A DNA stretch of 64,000 nucleotides, taken from Gautieria morchelliformis. Lineage: Eukaryota; Basidiomycota; Agaricomycetes; Gomphales; Gomphaceae. Where the stretch lies: positions 248,001-312,000 of the forward strand of contig WHVA01000035.1 of assembly GCA_015179125.1 (NCBI GenBank). The letters are read 5' to 3'. Below, piece by piece: positions 54,092 through 64,000 of this stretch. Numbering within the stretch: the stretch's first letter is position 1; each line of letters begins with the position of its first letter. The notes under the pieces were generated by a model. It was not told the origin of the DNA, searched no databases, and saw nothing but the letters and a program-made list of their open reading frames with translations. The position numbers were made by a program, and so were the translations under genes.

Positions 54092-55676
54092 AAATCAAGT
54101 TGATCGGTATCGTGCACCTCGAATCTGATCCATTGGTACGGCCAAGTCACGATGATACAGTAGGGATCGAGGAACAAAGGCGGTATTGCTGTATGGGAGT
54201 ATACAAAATTGAGCAACAGTTTACAAACTTACGAGTGGGCCGGGAGCCGCGCGGTGTCTGTCAGGAAACCTTAGGTAGCCGCTTCCAAGCTCCTTTTCAA
54301 CTTGGTAGGCGTCCTTGATGAACTGATTCTCCAGGGGCCGAATGTACTGATTTTCAGCGGCCGTTGTTCCTGCAGTGCCAGGCAGGTGCGTGCTGTGCTG
54401 AGCGGAGAACCCTGGGACTTGAAGCGAGAAACGTTCTGAATCATATTGCCAGTGAATCAGATCAGGTTGCAGTAAAACGCCGCTATAGTGATCTTCAAGG
54501 GAATAGATAGCATATGGCGCAGCTGCATGATAGTAGTAAGACCTATCAGTGATTTCCTGATGGACTCAGGAATGCATGCTCAGGGGGTTGGTAAACTCAG
54601 TGATGCAATGAAGTACAGAGCCTAGGACTATATACGTGCAGGTCACAGCGACCGCATGGACTCGGATGAATGGACGTAAGTACATGATGATCTTGATGGT
54701 CCTCAGAGCTCAGGCCGGTCCATGCCCTGCACTTCGATTGACGAACAAGATGTCCCTGGTTTCTTAGGGGGGTTAGTGACTATACTGAATATAGTAAAGC
54801 TGTCTTGTACACATCAACGCACCGTCGGTAAAATAATCAACAATGGGGTTCAGACGTCTAGACGATCGGATTGAGGCCCGTGGCCGGCGGGGGCGCTCTC
54901 ACTGCAGCGCGCAGAATATCGCCGCTGCACCGGCATTTACGCTAAATACTTAGCGCTTAGTTAAGGATTAGAGGTAACTTTGATTTAATGCTGGTTGAAC
55001 TAGTCCGAATATAGCTAAACCCCACCGAAGACCCTAGATCGAGCGAGCTTGAGTGGAGCCTGTCCATGCAATCTGGCCAAGCGATCTCAGTCGCTATCCT
55101 GGCTCTCATGGATGTCTGGTTTCCATGTTTCTCTGCTCACCCACGTGCTGACCTCTCTTCAACTGCATCAGCATGCAAAGTAAGCAAACCTTACCAGTAG
55201 TAGAAATTTTATCAGATCACACCACTGATTTCATTGAGTTCGCTTGGGAATGTACTCCATCACACTTCAGTTACTACATGGCCCTGGGAAACTACAATAA
55301 CGTGAGCAGTGTTATATAAGTTTTCATCAAGGAAGTTCACAGCCGTGACCAAGCGCCTGCCGAACTCACGACGCGGATCACACCTGAGGCGACGCCGCAC
55401 GAATCACGGTTTGCGAGCCAGAAGTCCGCTTGAATCATCCTGCATCACACGTCAAGGTCTGAGCCCTTTGAGATCTGAATCACGGAGGGAATGAAAGAAG
55501 AGGCATATATGGGAGTGGCTAGATAAAGGGGAATGAAGAAGAGACATATATGGGAGTGGCAAGTTTGTTCAACGTTCAACATTCAACGGGCCCTAATCAC
55601 ATAAAAATCACAACTTTTACCCCCGTTTCTCAGACTTCTCTCTCTCTTAGGTGTGCCCGCTACGTACCGGCGTCAA
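54092..55676. other. Intergenic, no gene seen
   Basis: Contains dispersed repeat copy B (54269-54381) and a short tandem duplication near 55488-55565 (GGCATATATGGGAGTGGC / GACATATATGGGAGTGGC). No open frame of note. Confidence 0.5.
54269..54381 (+). repeat. Dispersed repeat, copy B
   Basis: Second copy of 45557-45670. Together they bracket the block of host genes at 46.8-54.1 kb. Confidence 0.65.
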
Positions 55677-55678
55677 TA

Positions 55679-55801
55679 GGGCGTTCCACCAAGGTGAATT
55701 CGACGTGAAATCGGTCCTGAAATTTGAACTCCGGGTTTACCTTGGAATTCACACCGATTTCGTGACCGAATTCACGTCGAATTCGCCTTCGTGAAACGCC
55801 C
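55679..55801. mobile_element. Small Tc1/mariner-type MITE (123 bp)
   Basis: Inverted ends GGGCGTTCCACCAAGGTGAA and GGGCGTTTCACGAAGGCGAA, flanked by TA on both sides (55677-55678 and 55802-55803). Can fold along most of its length. Confidence 0.8.
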
Positions 55802-56090
55802 TATTGAGTTCTCCTGGGAATATAGTGCTGTCCATCACACGTCCCTTGTGCTAGATATGGTACATGGCCTGGGGAAACTAACATGAAATTTTCATCAGTA
55901 TACTCATGGGAAACCCTTTCCCCCTCCAGTGTTCTGGTGAAATATAGATGTCTTATAAGACCCGCTTGTCTCATGCTGGCGACTTTAAGTCTTGATACTT
56001 GTACGTTTTCAACGTGATCCCATGCGCTCAACCTCTTTGTACTGACGTGTCGGGGCAGGCCTATCTTTTTAACCGCACTTCCCGAGATCA

Positions 56091-57168
56091 ATGCTATCTT
56101 TTGTTCGATTCCCTATAAAACTTCTCAAAACACTGTTCTTGTTCACCAAATCCGATATTAAAACAATCTTAATACCCGTGGTATGTAACGTATCATCTTT
56201 CCTCAGTCCGACGAGTCCTATATAACACGCAGGTACTTTACAGACTATATTTTCCGTCGCTACAGCACCTTTACATGACCGCACCCACCTGCCACAACTG
56301 ATGCTGTGGGTATGGCTCCATTTACTCCAGTTCAACCTCGCGAACCAGAGCCTCAACCCTAATGAGGATGCTGCGAACAAACCTGACCGACCAATACCGT
56401 CTGGTCGAATCACCGTACAGCAAGCTCGAATCTTACGCTGGGGGTGTCTGATCCCTTGCTTGATGTGTTCTGCCTGCTTCAGTACCGCCGTCGTGCAAGT
56501 CAGCGCCGCGAGCTCCTTCTTCTTTTACGCTTTCAACGAATTGGGATTCGATTCTCACTGGTTTGGTCGCCATGTTCTAAACGGCGCGGGTCTGGCATGC
56601 TTCGAAATAGGAGCAACACTGATTGCAGGTAAGATATCTCTCGCATATATTCAACTTCAGAAAGTTTTACCGTATGCCTGGTTTAGGACCAGACCGGACA
56701 ACGCTCGGACCAACTTCCAAACTCGCCATTCTCGTTAGCACGAGTATATTCATTACCACGAATCACACTCAGGTATGCCATGCTTCCTCGACCTGTATCC
56801 CTGACACAATCATTTATAGGATTTCAAAGACGTATTTGGGGACAAAAAAGTCGGCAGGCAGACCTTGCCTATAATTTTCCCAATAGCGTCACGAGTCGTT
56901 GTTTTTATATCCATGGTTGTCTGGTCCCTGGGGCTGGTATATCTCTGGAATTTAGGGCCAATCATCTCGACGATACTGTTGACACTGGCCTCCTTCGTCG
57001 GCTCGCGGTTTGTCTTCCTGAAATCTGTTCTTGAAGACCAGAGGTCATATTACTTGTACAATGTAAGTACATCCGACCCGCTTTCCCAGTCCCTCCTCTG
57101 ACAACTCTTTTCAGGTCTGGCTATCGCTCGCCAGTGCGCTCCCCGCCTTTACCTTCAACGTCGTGTAA
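56091..57168 (+). CDS. UbiA-like prenyltransferase-type membrane protein
   Basis: Exons: MLSFVRFPIKLLKTLFLFTK (56091), then TIFSVATAPLHDRTHLPQLM joined to LWVWLHLLQFNLANQSLNPN-EDAANKPDRPIPSGRI (first Asp-rich motif, NxxxD-type), hydrophobic helices, LGPDRTTLGPTSKLAILVST, then DFKDVFGDKKVGRQTLPIIF (second Asp-rich motif), helices with ILLTLASFVGSRFVFLKSVL and a last exon VWLSLASALPAFTFNVV ending 57166-57168. Layout fits the UbiA superfamily (intramembrane prenyl transfer, or terpene cyclisation in some fungal members). About 280 residues, usual for the family. Substrate unknown. Confidence 0.78.
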
Positions 57169-58029
57169 CCGCACGCCTATAACGCTGACCATTCGCAGAA
57201 CCATTAGGCAAAGCCACGTCAAATTCGCATCTATTGCGAACAGCGCCGTTGGATTATTTCCCCCTTTCCTTCTTTATGTAATGCACGTATAGACGTCCAT
57301 GCCAGATTTTGATGTGAGCGGAATGAGCGGTATGTATCGCCTCAGGTTGTATGTCGACTATGGGTAAATGCACAGGATGTTATATAGCGGTGCTCGTGGC
57401 CATATACCCAAACTGATGGCATCACACTCACGCAAAAGGACCGTAGAACTCTTCATCGCTCGAGAAGGGTATCATACATGATGACATGAAGCATTTAAAC
57501 ATCCTCCTGTTGTGTTCCGCCGGTGGGCTGCGGTTCTGCGATTGGGGTTATGCAGCTGCATGTGGAGGGGGAAGGCAACATCCATCGTGCCATGTGTGCG
57601 CTTTACTCGTCACCCTTCACTAGCAGGACAAGTCCCTTAGTACTGTTATCGAAAGCCGGCGAGGACCCTTCTTCATGCGACTGGAATATCTATCTGGAAG
57701 ACTTATACCATTTCCAGACTGTTCCTTCAGCAACGTGCCGTCCAGGCGTCCGACCAGATTGTCTCCGCAGGCAAGGTAGGCCTGCAAGAGATATTGAAGA
57801 TATAGGCACACAATTCAGTAGGCATTCCTCGGACTCGATTGATCAGCATATATTGTCAAGTGCTCTCGAAGATCCAACGAGAAAATATGGTATTTCCAAG
57901 AGAACTTAGATCATTATAATTACTTGCAGGTAAGATCTAAGATTTGGAAAGCTTATAGATGGGTGACCAAAGTGGGAGCTGCAAGCCGCAAAGATAGGTA
58001 ATTGGCAAAGTATTCACGAACTAGAATAT
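57169..58029. other. No convincing gene
   Basis: A plus-strand frame at 57523-57909 and its neighbours look partly coding but match nothing I recognise; could be a relic. Confidence 0.35.
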
Positions 58030-59235
58030 TCATATCCTCCACTTTCCCAACCTTGTCATTAAACCACTCAACTCTTGCAGCTCTTCCCTGGCACGTTTCT
58101 TCGCAGTATCGCTAACTCCCTCCAGTAATTCCAGGTCACCAGGAGAAGTGACAAGAGGATCAAACTCTAATATGTTCCCATCTTTGGTGGGTACTTTAAT
58201 CGAGAGTACGACCTCTAAAGCGGGCGCCTGGGAGGGTTGAGATGTTGTGGGTTGAGATAACGAAGGACCGCGTAAAACAGCGACGCTTCGTTGACGTTCC
58301 AATTTGGCGTGCGCGTTTCCCGTCCCTGGAGGATGAGGTAGTACGGGGGAATCGGTGCCACCATTGGCCAAGGACGCAGATTCATAGGGATTGGTTAATG
58401 GGGAGCCATTGGCGCTGAGAAGGCTCTCGTTCGCGCGGGGCCGGCGGGGATATGAAGGCGTCTTTGGCAGGGCGGGGTTGAATAATGTATTAGAGGGCAT
58501 TCGATGTTTAGAGGGAGAGGAATATTGGGTATGTTTAGAGGGAGACGTTTTAGCCATGGCGGAAGCTCCGGGAGAGGGAGGGGGACGGCGGAGACGTGCG
58601 CCTGGTGTCTTAACAAGGCGTGGACGTGCACCCGCAGAGTCTTTTTTCTGGGGTGAGGCGACGCGGGCTTATCGAGGGAGAGAACTTAGCTCAATATTCA
58701 GCAACATGGCACCTCACTCACCAGTTTTAGCAATCCGTGACGAGCCGGCCTCTTGACCGTCGTCAGTAGAAGGCTGCCACTTTCTGCAGGAGCCAAGTCA
58801 CCCTGTCACGGAATAGGAGAAACTACAAATTCAACCATACCTTTTCCGCACACTCCCATCAAGCACGGCTGGTTCTCCACTGGCCTCCATCCTGGCTTTA
58901 GTGATAGCTTGTATCGCTTTGTTCACATCTCCATCGTACTTATCCGAGAATTCGGCAATGGTGAGTGTACGAATGGCACGAGGAATACGTGTAACCTCAT
59001 TCTGGTGTCGTAGCTTGAATGCCTCAAGAGAATGGGCGAGATACGCCTCAAACTGCCGAATGCGATCCTTCACTTGACGCTGGTGAATGAAGTAACAAGT
59101 AGAAAGACTGGTGACACACATACCTTCGAGATCAAGGTTAGCAAGGAGCTGCTTCTTCTCATCTTCAGTATATTGTCGCCTTGACTTTGTGCACTGCGGG
59201 TCCAATGTAGATTGCTTGCGCGGGGGAGTCTCCAT
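58030..59235 (-). CDS. Borealin/Nbl1 homologue, chromosomal passenger complex subunit
   Basis: Start METPPRKQSTLDPQ (ATG 59235), then the Nbl1/Borealin N-terminal domain: RRQYTEDEKKQLLANLDLE, intron (GTATGTGTG...GTCAAG), VKDRIRQFEAYLAHSLEAFK, RHQNEVTRIPRAIRTLTIAE, DKYDGDVNKAI. The following exons give RKWQPSTDDGQEAG and a basic KTPGARLRRPPPSPG stretch. The last part is Ser/Pro-rich with a compact C-terminal domain (ALEVVLSIKVPTKDGNILEF, EELQELSGLMTRLGKWRI). Acts with survivin and INCENP to place Aurora kinase at centromeres in mitosis (family knowledge). An upstream in-frame ATG at 59268 reads through a palindrome and is less likely. Confidence 0.8.
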
Positions 59236-59243
59236 GAACTGGT

Positions 59244-59261
59244 CGCGATCACGTGATCGCG
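59244..59261. promoter_or_regulatory. 18 bp perfect palindrome with CACGTG core
   Basis: CGCGATCACGTGATCGCG just upstream of the borealin start and 156 bp from the GMC gene start, within the shared divergent region 59236-59416. CACGTG is an E-box for bHLH factors. Confidence 0.5.
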
Positions 59262-59416
59262 GAGTCACGGGACACGGGTAGTCACGTAGCCTGCTAAGTC
59301 GTTATCACGCCCTGGAAACCTTGGAAGCAGATCACCTGAACAGGTTAGAACAGAATCTGTCTTACTAACCTAATCAAGACTAATAGAGTAAATTCTAAAC
59401 TGTAGGGGTTGCTACC

Positions 59417-62052
59417 ATGGGGTCTTGGTTTAGCTCACCGTCACCTTTCGTCAAATATCCATCTGTTTATGCTACCGAGTTGGGTGAGGAGGCGGTCCCA
59501 TCCAACATTCGAACGTATGATTATGTTATTGTCGGTGGTGGTGAGTTAAAATTTGTACTCCATATTTCGTGACGGGTTTTGCCTCGAGCCAGAGGCAACT
59601 AAGCAGAAGAGATGCTGGTGTCTTAATACTGCTCATTGACTGGTTTTGTAGGCGTAGCGGCATGTGTGCTGGCCCGTCGGTTGACCGATGACCCAAAGAT
59701 CAGTGTCCTCATGATCGAAGCTGGGAAAAGGTGCTGCTCCTTTGCTCTGAGTGCTTACTATTCACACTGGCATTGGGTACAGCCACATGGGTCATTTGTT
59801 CAGTAGAATGCCTGCTACCTTCCCTAAGCTATTTAAGTAAATCAACCAAATATATCGCGGGAGTGGCACTGATACTGGATCATCCTCAGATCGGACCTGG
59901 ACTGGAACTACACAACAACGTACGGTAGCCTTTGAGTCCGACGTTATACCGTTGAACTACAATGGTTTTCATGAAGAAATCAGGTTAACGTCGACAATCG
60001 ATCCATGTATTGGCCTGCTGGCAAGGTCATTGGCGGTGGAAGGTAGCACCTTTAGTTTAATACCATCTCGTCCTGAATGCTGGAGAGCAGTATGATAAAC
60101 GCGTTGATCTACCAGCGTCCATGCGCGGACGACATCAAAGAGTGGGCCAAACTCGGTGCAATTGGATGGGATTGGGAGAATGACTTTAAGACGTCATTAT
60201 ATTCATACATTCCTCGACGTCGATTGACATTGCGCGCAGATATCTCGTCAAGTCAGAAAAGTACACACCCCACCCTCAGAGGCCAAATGCCGATGCGTCT
60301 CACCGTGGTGACTCAGGCCTTTGGTCTACAACACACCCAGATCGTCATGTACACTTGAGACTTTTCGCGGCAAGCGCATACTGACGCAAATTGAATAGCC
60401 CCTCAGTGCGAGATTTGTGGACGCCTGTGAGCAAATTGGCATTCCCCGAATCGATGATACAACCAGACCCGAAGGCCCCCTTGGTGCAACATACATCTCT
60501 AGCTGGATTGACCCAAAAGGGGAAAGTAAGTAAATTATCTCTTCGTTTCTATACCATATATAAATTTCGGTTGTAGGGTCCTCGGCTGCCCACGCGTACC
60601 TTACACCAGACGTTCTCCAGCGTCCAAACCTTACAGTGGCTTTAGAAACAACTGTAACCAGAATCCTGTTCTCTACGACCTCTGGCATTCCTCGTGCGAT
60701 CGGAGTCGAGCTTGCCCAGGGTCCTGATCGCCCGGTGTATCAAGTTAACGCTCGACGTGAAGTCTTGTGCTGCGCGGGCGCGATTAAGACACCGCAAATA
60801 CTTATGTTGTCAGGCATAGGGCCGAAGGGGGAGTTGGAAAGACTGGACATTCCTGTTGTAAAAGAGCTACAGGCTGTTGGGAGAAATTTGTGCGACGTGC
60901 GTACACGAGACGAGCTCTCGCTGGAATTAGTTCAATTTAGTCTGTCGTGGATCTTAGCATCTGATGGTAACGGCGCCCTTCCGAGCCAAGCCTGGCACTG
61001 TGGATCCGTTAGCTACTCCGATTGGTGGAATTATGCCGATGTTGCGATGGCTCTTAACTGGTGGCGGTCCATTTGCAATGCTCACTGGGCAGTCATATGC
61101 CTTCGTAAAATCAACGGATACCAGGTGCGAGAATTATTCTTAAGCACCATACTGGTATTGACCCTTACAGGATAGTCTCCCGTTCGACAGGGACGTAAAT
61201 GAGCCCGTCAAATGTGTAGATACTTCGGCAGGCAGGGCAAGCCCTGACATAGAGTATATAGTTGCACCGATGATGTTTTTGTCTCATGGATTCATCTCGG
61301 CCCCTCCACGGACGAACTTTTGTACTATTGTGAGTACCATGTCGCATCTTAGCCTTCTTGGTATTACATATACGTCGTACAGGCCACCGTCCTGTTACGT
61401 CCTCAGAGTACCGGCACTATAACTCTCAAGTCGGCTAATATATGGGATGGGCCTGACATAAATCCGAAGTAGATCTTTTCACGTATGTATAGTGAACTGA
61501 ATATGGTCACTAATTATTTGTGTAGTTATCTTTCTGTGGACAGTGATATGGACACGTTTGTCCGAGCCTTTCGTCTGTCCCTTAGAATAGGCCGCAGTCG
61601 ACCATTGGTTGATCACTTGCTTCTGAAGGATGATATAGCGGAATCGGATTCCATCTATTTCCCTGGGGATGCTAACCCTGATAAGGTAATTTTTTCTCGT
61701 TTAAATTTCATATTCTTGGTGCTTCTTGACCGTGATCCAACTGTAGGTTACTGATGAAGCACTTCGACGCTACATCAAACGGACGACAGAAACCCTTTAT
61801 CACCCCATGTGCACTGCACGCATCGGACACTCTTCCGCCGACAGCGTTGTAAACCACGAATTTCGCGTGCACGGCGTCTCAGGTCTAAGGGTCATTGATG
61901 CCTCAGTGCGCGACCCGTTCAACAGTTCTATGTTTTCCGGCTCATTACAGCATTTCTAGGTCCTGCCTTCACCTTTCCCAGGTCACACCTGCGCTACCGT
62001 GATAGCCTTTGCGGAGAAGGCCTCGGATTTCTTGAAAGGCACGGTTTACTAA
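59417..62052 (+). CDS. GMC-family FAD oxidoreductase, intact after splicing
   Basis: At least ten short introns. Exons read MGSWFSSPSPFVKYPSVYAT, YDYVIVGGG (dinucleotide-binding), VAACVLARRLTDDPKISVLM, IEAGKS / HMGHLFSRMPATFPKLF, SDLDWNYTTT, DNRSMYWPAGKVIGGGS, MINALIYQRPCADDIKEWAK, YTPHPQRPNADASHRGDSGL, PLSARFVDACEQIGIPRIDD, LGATYISSWIDPKGE, TLYHPMCTARIG and SGLRVIDASV / LPSPFPGHTCATVIAFAEKA. The two conserved catalytic-site His positions (YHPMC and GHTC) are present. Stop 62050-62052. Oxidises alcohols or related substrates with FAD; substrate unknown. Short for the family but domains are complete; it looks host, not relic. Confidence 0.85.
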
Positions 62053-62141
62053 GAACTTCAAAAGCGCACACAGGGCGATACGCTAAGTCGACCGCCTGAG
62101 TAGTCTTTTGATACTGTATAGTAGATGGAATGAGTTATGTA

Positions 62142-62318
62142 CAGTAGACTCCCTCCTAACGCATACCCCTCGGGAGAGGCCTGGGAGTATGCGTTATAAG
62201 GGAGTATGGGGTATTCGAGAGGTTTTTGGCCCTGCAAACCAACTTTGGAAGATGTAAAAATGTATGGCTTTTGAGGGAGTATGCGTTATCTGAGGGATCT
62301 GTTAGGGGGAGTCTACTG
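62142..62318. mobile_element. Small Tc1/mariner-type MITE (177 bp)
   Basis: Inverted ends CAGTAGACTCCCTCCTAACG and CAGTAGACTCCCCCTAACAG, flanked by TA (62140-62141 and 62319-62320). Contains repeated AGTATGCGTTAT motifs. Lies 90 bp after the GMC stop. Confidence 0.8.
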
Positions 62319-62526
62319 TAGTTACATAACGCATGAATGTCGTCAGCGCATTCGGGGGTGACGTCCCAAAACAAAATTTTGACGAGTGAATTGATTTGTC
62401 ACTAAATTCGGTCCTTAGCTCAATACGGTAAGTATACTTGCCAGCTACAGACTGGGCGCTGGAAGGAATTCGAAATTGTCTGGCTGGACGTTCACAAGCA
62501 CCCAGCAACTGAGCAGGCCCTAGCTC

Positions 62527-64000
62527 ATGAGAGTTGCTATCATTGGAAGCGGTTGTTCTGGTTTGGGAGCCACATGGGTGAGTTGGTCTTGTTTTCACCC
62601 CAACTGGGTCTCGGTTCATAAGATGCCACCTACACTTAGTTACTCAACGAGTACAGCGACAACGAAGTCCATCTCTTTGAGGCTGAAAACCGTCCCGGGG
62701 GTCATGCCAATACTGTTCCTTTCTGTAGTTCTAACGATGATCAAAAGTATTGTGACGTTGACACGTATGCGGCTACCTACTGGACTGGAGATTGAGTGCT
62801 GACGGATCCTGTTCCAGAGGATTCGTGAGCGGTCTCGTGGTGTCCCATCTTAAATACTGATGCTGTTCCCAAGATCGTGTTGAATCCATCCACTTATCCA
62901 AATTTCTTGAGTTTTCTTAAGCAGGAAGGCATTCCAATCGTTCCTACAGAGATGACCTTTTCCGTCTCACGCAACTCTGGTTCATTCGAATGGGCAGGCA
63001 AGAACCTATTCACGGTGTTTTGTCAATTACAGAATCTATTCGAACCTTCGATGTGGCGTCTGGTGTGGGACGTGCTACGTTTCAATGCATCTGTCCGAAA
63101 ACTTTTGCATTCGAAAACAGAGGACCCACATCTTTCTATTGGCACATATCTTCAGAGGGAAGGATACTCGGACTCGTTTCGCGACAACTACCTTATTGCA
63201 AGTAGGCTCCATACGCTTCGCTCTTCTGTCCTCAACTGACACCGTGCTAGCCGATGACTGCTGCTATCTGGAGCACACCACCTGATACATGTGCAACTGA
63301 TTTTCCCGCTAGGACTTTGGTATGTTAGCCAGTTTCTCCACAGGATCAACATACAGACCAAACGTATTGTGGCTAGATTCAATTTATGAATAACCACCAC
63401 TTGCTTCAACTGACTGGAAAACCATCATGGTTAACTATCAAGGGCGGCAGGTAAGCATTATGCTTGATCATGTCTTATGTCAGAGTCGTCATGGACAGTC
63501 GACAGCCGAGTTTATGTCAACAGAATTATATCTCGGCTACCCAAGTCACAGCTGCACCTGTCCACACCAGTGCTTGCAGTCAAAACTACCACAGAACCAC
63601 GACCATCAGTCTTGATAACAACTGAGGGTGGAGAGACGTCAACGTATGACCACGTCATTATGGCTTGCCATTCCGATATGTCTTTGAAACTTCTCGAACG
63701 CGGGGGATATGTTACTTCGGCAGAGAGAGAAGTGCTAAGCGGGGTCAGTTGGAGCAAAAACGAAGCAGTTCTGCATTCGGATACCGAAGTAAGAACCAGC
63801 ACAGGTGGTAAATTGCATTGATCAAAACTCGGTTTATAGTTGATGCCCCGCCGAAGGATTGCGTGGTCTTGTTGGAATTACCTGACTTCCTCTGCGAACC
63901 AAGATGGGAAGGTGAAAGCCAACGTCAACCAGGTAGCATTGTAAGTGCCATGGGTAGCTTTGGGTTGATAACGCTAACTTGACTCTCCCAGAACATGTGA
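62527..64000 (+). CDS. FAD-dependent amine-oxidase-like protein, 5' part (cut by window end)
   Basis: Starts [17 protein letters not shown], a GxGxxG FAD-binding motif, intron at about 62577 (GTGAGTTGG), then [140 protein letters not shown] and [15 protein letters not shown]. This order matches the predicted NAD/FAD-binding protein group often linked to cyclopropane fatty acid synthases (COG2907-type). The 3' end is outside the window. Substrate unknown. Confidence 0.8.

Noticed and set aside
59935-59995. tRNA-like stretch (minus strand TAGTTCAACGGTATAACG) inside the GMC gene
   Set aside because: The anticodon and acceptor stems do not pair and it falls in a predicted intron; probably chance.
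59417-62052. GMC gene as a pseudogene because of many apparent stops
   Set aside because: All stops fall in short introns with GT-AG ends and branch points; exon joins give a complete conserved protein.
1-64000. CRISPR arrays, rRNA genes, bacterial operons
   Set aside because: No regularly spaced repeats of the right form, no rRNA-like conserved blocks, and intron-rich eukaryotic genes throughout.

Overview
The window is nuclear DNA of a filamentous fungus, very probably an agaricomycete basidiomycete. Host genes are split by many ~50-60 bp GT-AG introns with CTRAY-like branch points. The repeats are typical of mushroom-type genomes: Plavaka/CACTA-like Tnp2 elements, Ty3/gypsy chromoviruses, Copia, DIRS-like reverse transcriptase relics and MITEs. 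No bacterial-type operons, rRNA or CRISPR were seen. All calls come from reading the sequence; no search was run.

About 0-46 kb is a repeat-dominated graveyard. At 1482-9505 an ~8 kb CACTA/Plavaka-like DNA transposon (CACTG termini, Tnp2 transposase relic, two accessory genes on the opposite strand) sits inside a decayed DIRS-like reverse transcriptase gene whose halves flank it. At 11110-35224 lies a Russian-doll stack. A Ty3/gypsy chromovirus (215 bp LTRs, TSD CTTGG) was invaded by a second chromovirus on the minus strand (12860-19830, 493 bp LTRs, TSD AAAAT), which itself carries a 693 bp solo LTR (18031-18723, TSD CCCAG). It was also invaded by an intact Copia element (20828-26086, 498 bp LTRs, TSD GGCCG) and by two ~1.27 kb solo LTRs of one family (28000-29274, TSD GACGT; 31139-32408, TSD GTTTC). 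Removing each insert with one TSD copy makes the outer gag-pol frame continuous across every junction.

From 35 to 45 kb come a further solo LTR with a minisatellite, a 5' fragment of the minus-strand chromovirus family, two copies of a palindromic (foldback) MITE, one of them split by a TTA-flanked Harbinger-like MITE, and internally deleted Tnp2 remnants.

From about 46 kb to the end the DNA is host-like: a membrane-anchored Pro/Ser-rich protein, a small mitochondrial-type coiled-coil protein divergently paired (73 bp) with POP1 (RNase P/MRP), a UbiA-like prenyltransferase, borealin, a GMC oxidoreductase, and the start of an FAD-dependent amine-oxidase-like gene cut by the window end. Two small TA-flanked MITEs lie between these genes.

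Most nonsense codons in the older elements are TGA where relatives would be expected to have Arg (CGA), as expected from CpG methylation followed by deamination. The Copia ORF has none and its LTRs look identical, so it is the youngest and possibly a live element.
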